In this document: positions 59,900 through 64,000 of the stretch, piece after piece | How the letters are laid out: each line of letters starts with the position of its first letter | How positions within the stretch are numbered: position 1 is the first letter of the stretch | NCBI RefSeq assembly: GCF_034190915.1 | Contig: NW_026947507.1 | Coordinates: 18,300,501 to 18,364,500, forward strand | Length of the DNA stretch: 64,000 nucleotides | Source: Cavia porcellus | Lineage: Eukaryota; Chordata; Mammalia; Rodentia; Caviidae | Direction: 5' to 3' | Notes under the pieces: model-generated | What the model was told of the DNA's origin: nothing | The model's input: the letters and a program-made list of their open reading frames with translations, nothing else | Database searches by the model: none | Made by a program: the position numbers and the translations under genes

Positions 59900-60950
59900 A
59901 AAAAACAAATTAAGTCATGAATTCATCAATATAGAGAAATTCTTCCTGGATTCAAAAAAAAGAAACTTATTTTTCTTTCCTATGGATGTTCATTTCATAG
60001 ATAATTTATAAATCAGTACCGTAAATATAAGTTTTATTTGGAATGATTCATTCAATATTAAGTTAGAGAAAGGAATAGAAGAGAGAAAGAGGAACTTGCT
60101 AGGATTGTTGGAGGTGGTAACTTCCGTCTTGTAAAGAGTTTGTAAAAGTATCAGTAAAATTAAATCAGCAAAAATTGGTTGTGGCAGAATTGTGTGTTTA
60201 AGTAATGCCAGGTGACAGCAATGATTGGTAAGAAAGGTGTAATCATATATTTCTGGAAAAGTGCTACATATTTCTCCTTTTAATTTTTTTTTAAACCCAA
60301 AATAGAAAAAAGGGTAGAAACAAAAAAAAAAAAAGGAAGAAAAACAATAAGAAATCAACACTAGTTAATATATTACACATTGTTACCTTAGAAGTAGTTG
60401 CTCAATTTACAAAAGCAAAGCATAAAAAATGAACAGTCAAGTAATGATAGCACAAACTATTCTGTTATATAAACAGAATTAATAGTATGATTATCTGTCT
60501 TGCACAATTAAACATATACAGTAATATGTGTATACCTACAAGTTGTTCTTTCCTTTGGAGCAAAGAAGTGCTATATATTTCTCTTAAGCGTACTCAGAAG
60601 CAATTGCAAATCCTGTCTTCATTCATCTAATGAACATGACTCCTAATTTGATTACAATATGTTATATAATGACATTCACAATGTAATGTTTACAGAGAGA
60701 AGAATATGTGCAACTTATATCATCCTGTTACTCAGAACCTGTCCTTTCCTCCCTGTCACTTTCCTCAGTGTTCTCTCAGTCCTTTCTCTGTGTAATTCTT
60801 TGTCATTCTTGTTTTAATTGTAACCATTTGTCATAATGAGTAGATTGACTGTTTTTTGAATTTGCTTGTAAAATTTTTGGTGCATGCTGGTGTCTTGATA
60901 TAACTAATAGTGTGTGATTAAAAGTGTTCAAGTGTGTCAGAAATGCACTT
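59900..60950. other. No recognised feature
   Basis: AT-rich DNA. An A-rich stretch lies at 60,300-60,350. Confidence 0.4.
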
Positions 60951-60954
60951 AAGG

Positions 60955-61060
60955 TCTTAGTCTATTTTGTATAGTTTTAACAGAATACTTGACGCCATGT
61001 TCTTTATAAAGATGTTTATTTAGCTACAGTTTTGGAGACTAGGAGTCAAGATTGGATAGT
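60955..61060 (-). mobile_element. MaLR-type LTR fragment
   Basis: On plus, CTTAGTCTATTTTGTATAG, AACAGAATACTTGA, TTATAAAGATGTTTATTTAG and ACAGTTTTGGAGACTAGGAG is the complement of the 3' end of a MaLR LTR. It is cut off on the right by the element at 61,063. Confidence 0.65.
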
Positions 61061-61062
61061 CT

Positions 61063-61660
61063 TTCTTTGATTTTAAAGAGGATAAAATAGAATAAAACCA
61101 ATTAAAAAAAACCACTGTAAGAGATACAGTACTTCAAAACATTACAAAAACAACAATAGTTAACATAATTCCTTTGGATGCCTTCAAAGTAGCTGCAGAT
61201 AACTTTGGACACCGTAAAATTCAAACAGAACAGAAGAGAAAAGAAACAATAAAAACAAAACAATGAATACAGTAAAGGATTTTAAAACAAGCGCATAGTA
61301 AATCCAAAATTGATACCATAATATATCTTGATCCTGTCATTAGATTTAACATAAACAAAAGAAAAGAAAAGAAAGCCCAACCCCAAAAAACAATGAAAAC
61401 AATATAGGACCTGAAAACAAGACATAGAGAATTAACAAATGGCCACAACCCTCAGAAGGATATCCCCCCCTAATTGCCACAGTGCGTACCACTATCTTCT
61501 GAACCTATGATCAGACCCCTAGCCCGAGACCTGCAATATTAGTGAAAAACCAAAGTGGCCTTGATTTTTTTTCCCTCGGTCCATGAATGGTGCTGACTCA
61601 TAGGAGAGGCTTGAGTCTAGCTGTACCCAGTCTAGGAGCAGCTTGGGCATGGGACCTGGG
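61063..61660 (-). mobile_element. Short 5'/3' half-L1-type derivative, minus strand
   Basis: Read on minus, the leader contains GAGTCAGCACCATTCATGGA, which is close to AGTCAGTGCCATTCATGGAC in the 36.2-kb element, followed by an AAGGCCACT stretch. The tail has TTATGTTAACTATTGTTG, AATGTTTTGAAGTACTG and TTTTATCCTCTTTAAAATC, like the tail at 36,420-36,526. CAAAGAA occurs at both ends as a possible short TSD. Between leader and tail lies about 250 bp of AT-rich 3'-UTR-like sequence. No ORF is present. Confidence 0.7.
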
Positions 61661-61679
61661 CTCTTCTTTGTTATTAAAT

Positions 61680-62310
61680 TATTATTTATAATCATTGATT
61701 GATATTGGATTATTCAGAATTTTTATAACTTCTTGATTCTTCTTTAGTAATGCATATGTTGAGGAATCTGTCCATTTGTTGTATGATTTCCACACTATCA
61801 GAGTAAAGATTTTCAAGCTGTCTTCTGAGTTTCTACAGGATCAGTGGTCATTTCCTTTTTGTATGAATTTGAGTCTTTTCTTTCCTTCCTTTGATAAGAT
61901 TGGCTAAAGTTTTATTAATTTTAATTATCCTTTCTAAGAAACAATTCATCAATTCATTAATTCTTTGCATTGTTTTTTTTAGTCTCCATTACATTAATTT
62001 TTGTTCTGATCTTTATAATTTCTTCCCTTGCATGGGCTCTGTGTGTGACTTGCTCAAGTTCTTCTAGAAGCGTTAGGTGTAGCATTATGTTGTTTTGTTT
62101 GTGCTCATTCTGTTTTACTGACTTGAGAATTCATCACTGTAAAGTTTCCTCCTTGGACTGCTTTCATTGCATCCCACAGGTTCCAGTAAGTTGTATTTGT
62201 ATTTTTGTTTCATTGTAGATATTATTTAATTTCTTTAATTTCATCTGTGACCCTTTGGTTGTTCAGGAGGGTATTATTTAATTTCCATGTGTTTGTGGAA
62301 TTTTCATGTT
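61680..62310 (-). pseudogene. L1 ORF2 remnant, minus strand
   Basis: Read on minus, 62,310 to 61,690 encodes the part between the endonuclease and the RT. It contains NNTLLNNQRVTDEIKEIK, WNLWDAMKAVQGG and, in its last part, the complement of the L1 antisense landmarks TTTATTAATTTTAATTATCC and GGATTATTCAGAATTT. It joins directly to ORF1 on its right, so most of the endonuclease is missing. Confidence 0.8.
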
Positions 62311-62960
62311 TTCTTTCCACGGTTTCAAGGTTTGTAAGTTTGTCTTTAGTTTCATTTAAGTATTTTTGCCAGCTTTCAATGGAATTTTAATTTCATGAAT
62401 TTCTGTTTGAATCTGTTTCAGTAATTCTGTTTCTTTTCTTTATTGACCATTCATGGTTTCTATCCTCTTCCTATCATCCTCTTTTTAATCTATCTCTGCT
62501 CTAGATTTTCTAAGCATTTCCTTTATAAATGTTGACTTTTTTTGTTCGAGAGATTATTTCTGATCTGATTTCCTCTGTAGCATCTTGAATTTGTTTCTTT
62601 GCTTTGGTTTAAATAATATCAGAAATAGCACGTGTGTGTCTTACATTTTCCTGTATCTCACCATCTCTCTGACTTGTTCGAGATGGGCTGGAGGTCAGGG
62701 GTTTCATTTTGCTTCTGCTTCTTGTCATTTTCTATTTCAAAGTTTTTAGTTTTATTTTCTGTGTTGCTCCTTTTAAGTTTCGTAGTAGGTAGTTTGTCAC
62801 TAGCATTAAGGTCTCTCTCTGTAATTGTGTACTTTCGGGATAACTTCTGTGTGTAAGAAGCTCTTGGTTGGTGTCTTTCCCAAGATCCTACCTTTCCAAT
62901 TAATAAAGAGTGAGATGTTGGTATCCATTTGGCTCAGTCCCTAGTTTATTGGTGTTGGGG
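62311..62960 (-). pseudogene. L1 ORF1 N-terminal remnant, minus strand
   Basis: On minus, an N-terminal charged region (NKSERW, DKKQKQNE; 62,640-62,900) is followed by the coiled coil IESWQKYLNETKDKLTNLE at about 62,325-62,390, as in L1 ORF1. Stops and frameshifts interrupt it. Plus-strand open frames here are antisense shadows. Confidence 0.8.
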
Positions 62961-63374
62961 TTTGGAGAGGTTGTTACTGAAGAAATTTCCAGTATTGTTA
63001 CAGAACTGAGAAAAACTGACTTAAAAAGATATATCAGTAACAAAGTGTCTATTAATTTTATATCTTTAATCATAGGGGCAAAATCTGCAATTATTTTATA
63101 GAATCAATTGTAAATTGAGACATTGTGTGCAAAGTGTTTCCCCTTGATAACATGTTCCAAGCCTGACAGAGAAATTTAGAAAGATAGCAGATAAAACAAA
63201 GATAAATAAAAAGAAAATATAAGCCAAGCTAGAGAACATGGGAGAGCCGAAGAGAAAAAGTGAAGGGGTAATCAAGGGATTATCTGAACTTGGTCTTTGA
63301 GTTTGTGGAATAGAATTAATTTTATGTGACTGGAATTCACCTCAGTCATTTAGAAAAGAAGAAAAAAAGAAAAA

Positions 63375-63375
<1 letters not shown>

Positions 63376-63415
<40 letters not shown>

Positions 63416-63492
63416 CAGAGAGAGAGAGACAGAGAGAGAGAGAGAGACAGAAACAGAGACAGAGACAGAGACAGAGACAGAGACAGAGAGAG
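63376..63492. repeat. (GA)n/(GAGACA)n purine microsatellite
   Basis: GA units are interspersed with GACA, becoming a regular (ACAGAG)n toward the right. Confidence 0.97.
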
Positions 63493-63669
63493 GAATGTGC
63501 CTAACTCATCTCTGTGTGTCTTTGTTCCCAGGCACAGTTAGGTTCACCTAACTTCCCTTCTGTTGGTTTGTATCGTTAATGTTGCTTCTGAACATTTCAT
63601 GCCACTAGTCTTTCCCATCCATCCTGTGCATCCGTGCTGAGTTAGTATAGTTGCTCGAAATTCCCTTGA

Positions 63670-63785
63670 GGGTCAGTCTCTGGGATTTCCAGAAATGCTG
63701 TTCATCTGGATCCCAGCAGCCACAATGGAAGGGGCAAGTCTCTGACATTTCCTGTACTTTTTATTTGGATTCCAGCAGCCACAAC
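63670..63785. repeat. Two-copy direct duplication
   Basis: CAGTCTCTGGGATTTCC...GGATCCCAGCAGCCACAA (63,674-63,724) is repeated as AAGTCTCTGACATTTCC...GGATTCCAGCAGCCACAA (63,737-63,785). It may be an L1-type 5' UTR monomer pair. Confidence 0.8.
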
Positions 63786-63799
63786 CAAGACTATTTTTT

Positions 63800-63965
63800 A
63801 AAAATTTATCTTATTGCTGTGAGTGAATTTGAACATTTCCTTTTACATAAGGATATTTTTTCATATTTTTGTGAATTTTTCATTTATGTGATCTGCCAAT
63901 TTTTGTCAGAGTTTGTGTATTTTCTTTGATGCATCATGTATTTTGTTTTCTATCTGAAATTACAA
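63800..63965 (-). mobile_element. Old L1 fragment, antisense
   Basis: GTGAGTGAATTTGAACATTT, TTTTTTCATATTTTTGTGAA and TGATCTGCCAATTTTTG resemble the antisense of the L1 ORF2 stretch that encodes the region corresponding to 37,750-37,850 in the old L1 of this window. Confidence 0.6.
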
Positions 63966-64000
63966 ATATTTCACAAATGTGTTGCACATGTTACCAATTA

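Noticed and set aside
61970..62856. Plus-strand hydrophobic open frames resembling membrane proteins
   Set aside because: They are antisense shadows of L1 ORF1/ORF2. The complement of lysine/glutamate-rich L1 coding sequence reads as phenylalanine/leucine/serine-rich.
63326..63541. Arginine/glutamate-rich open frame
   Set aside because: It is a translation of the (GA)n/(GAGACA)n microsatellite.

Overview
This is a stretch of mammalian nuclear DNA with no bacterial or viral gene organisation and no confidently supported protein-coding gene. It is AT-rich and full of dispersed repeats, as expected for intergenic or intronic sequence. The repeats point to a rodent. There are 7SL-derived B1 SINEs with the internal duplication typical of rodent B1, and tRNA-derived ID-like SINEs with A and B boxes, in at least five copies flanked by clear target-site duplications (TSDs). 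L1 and half-L1 retrotransposons, a solo MaLR-type LTR and faint MIR remnants are also present. The ID variant, and the absence of any B2 or B4 element that I could see, suggest a non-muroid rodent. I cannot name the species.

Layout. 0.3-3.6 kb: exon-like and retrocopy-like patches that I could not identify, a perfect 19-bp hairpin and a (GT)n tract. 7.0-7.8 kb: an old L1 piece and a 150-bp tandem duplication. 8.05-10.9 kb: an L1-derived element with an ORF1 remnant, scraps of ORF2 and an array of about five 125-150 bp repeats. 12.9-13.9 kb: a 29-bp direct repeat 632 bp apart, and the tail of another copy of the same retroposon. 15.4-17.4 kb: a decayed piggyBac transposase with a 60-bp internal tandem duplication, a 90-bp near-perfect inverted duplication, and a second piggyBac cysteine-rich C-terminus beyond a B1. 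21.9-29.9 kb: SINEs and a solo LTR with a 5-bp TSD.

30.3-38.5 kb is the most informative region. An old L1 is interrupted by a full-length half-L1 (HAL1-like) element at 30,971-34,140. That element has a perfect 15-bp TSD, a 740-bp 5' UTR, one ORF1 with only a frameshift and one stop, a tandemly repeated 3' UTR, AATAAA and a short A tail. The same L1 is interrupted again at 36,201-36,526 by a 326-bp element consisting only of 5'-UTR-like monomers joined to the 3' tail. Two more short 5'/3' derivatives lie on the minus strand at 59.3-59.9 kb and 61.1-61.7 kb. Together they suggest an ORF1-only family and even shorter parasites of it, all presumably mobilised in trans by L1.

39.5-40.4 kb: a minus-strand processed pseudogene of a type I keratin, best matched by KRT19, with an internal deletion. 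41-51 kb: SINEs, simple repeats and L1 fragments. 51-59 kb: almost feature-free AT-rich DNA. 59-64 kb: minus-strand retroposons, an L1 and a purine microsatellite.

All family assignments come from reading the sequence and recalled consensus features. No database search was run.
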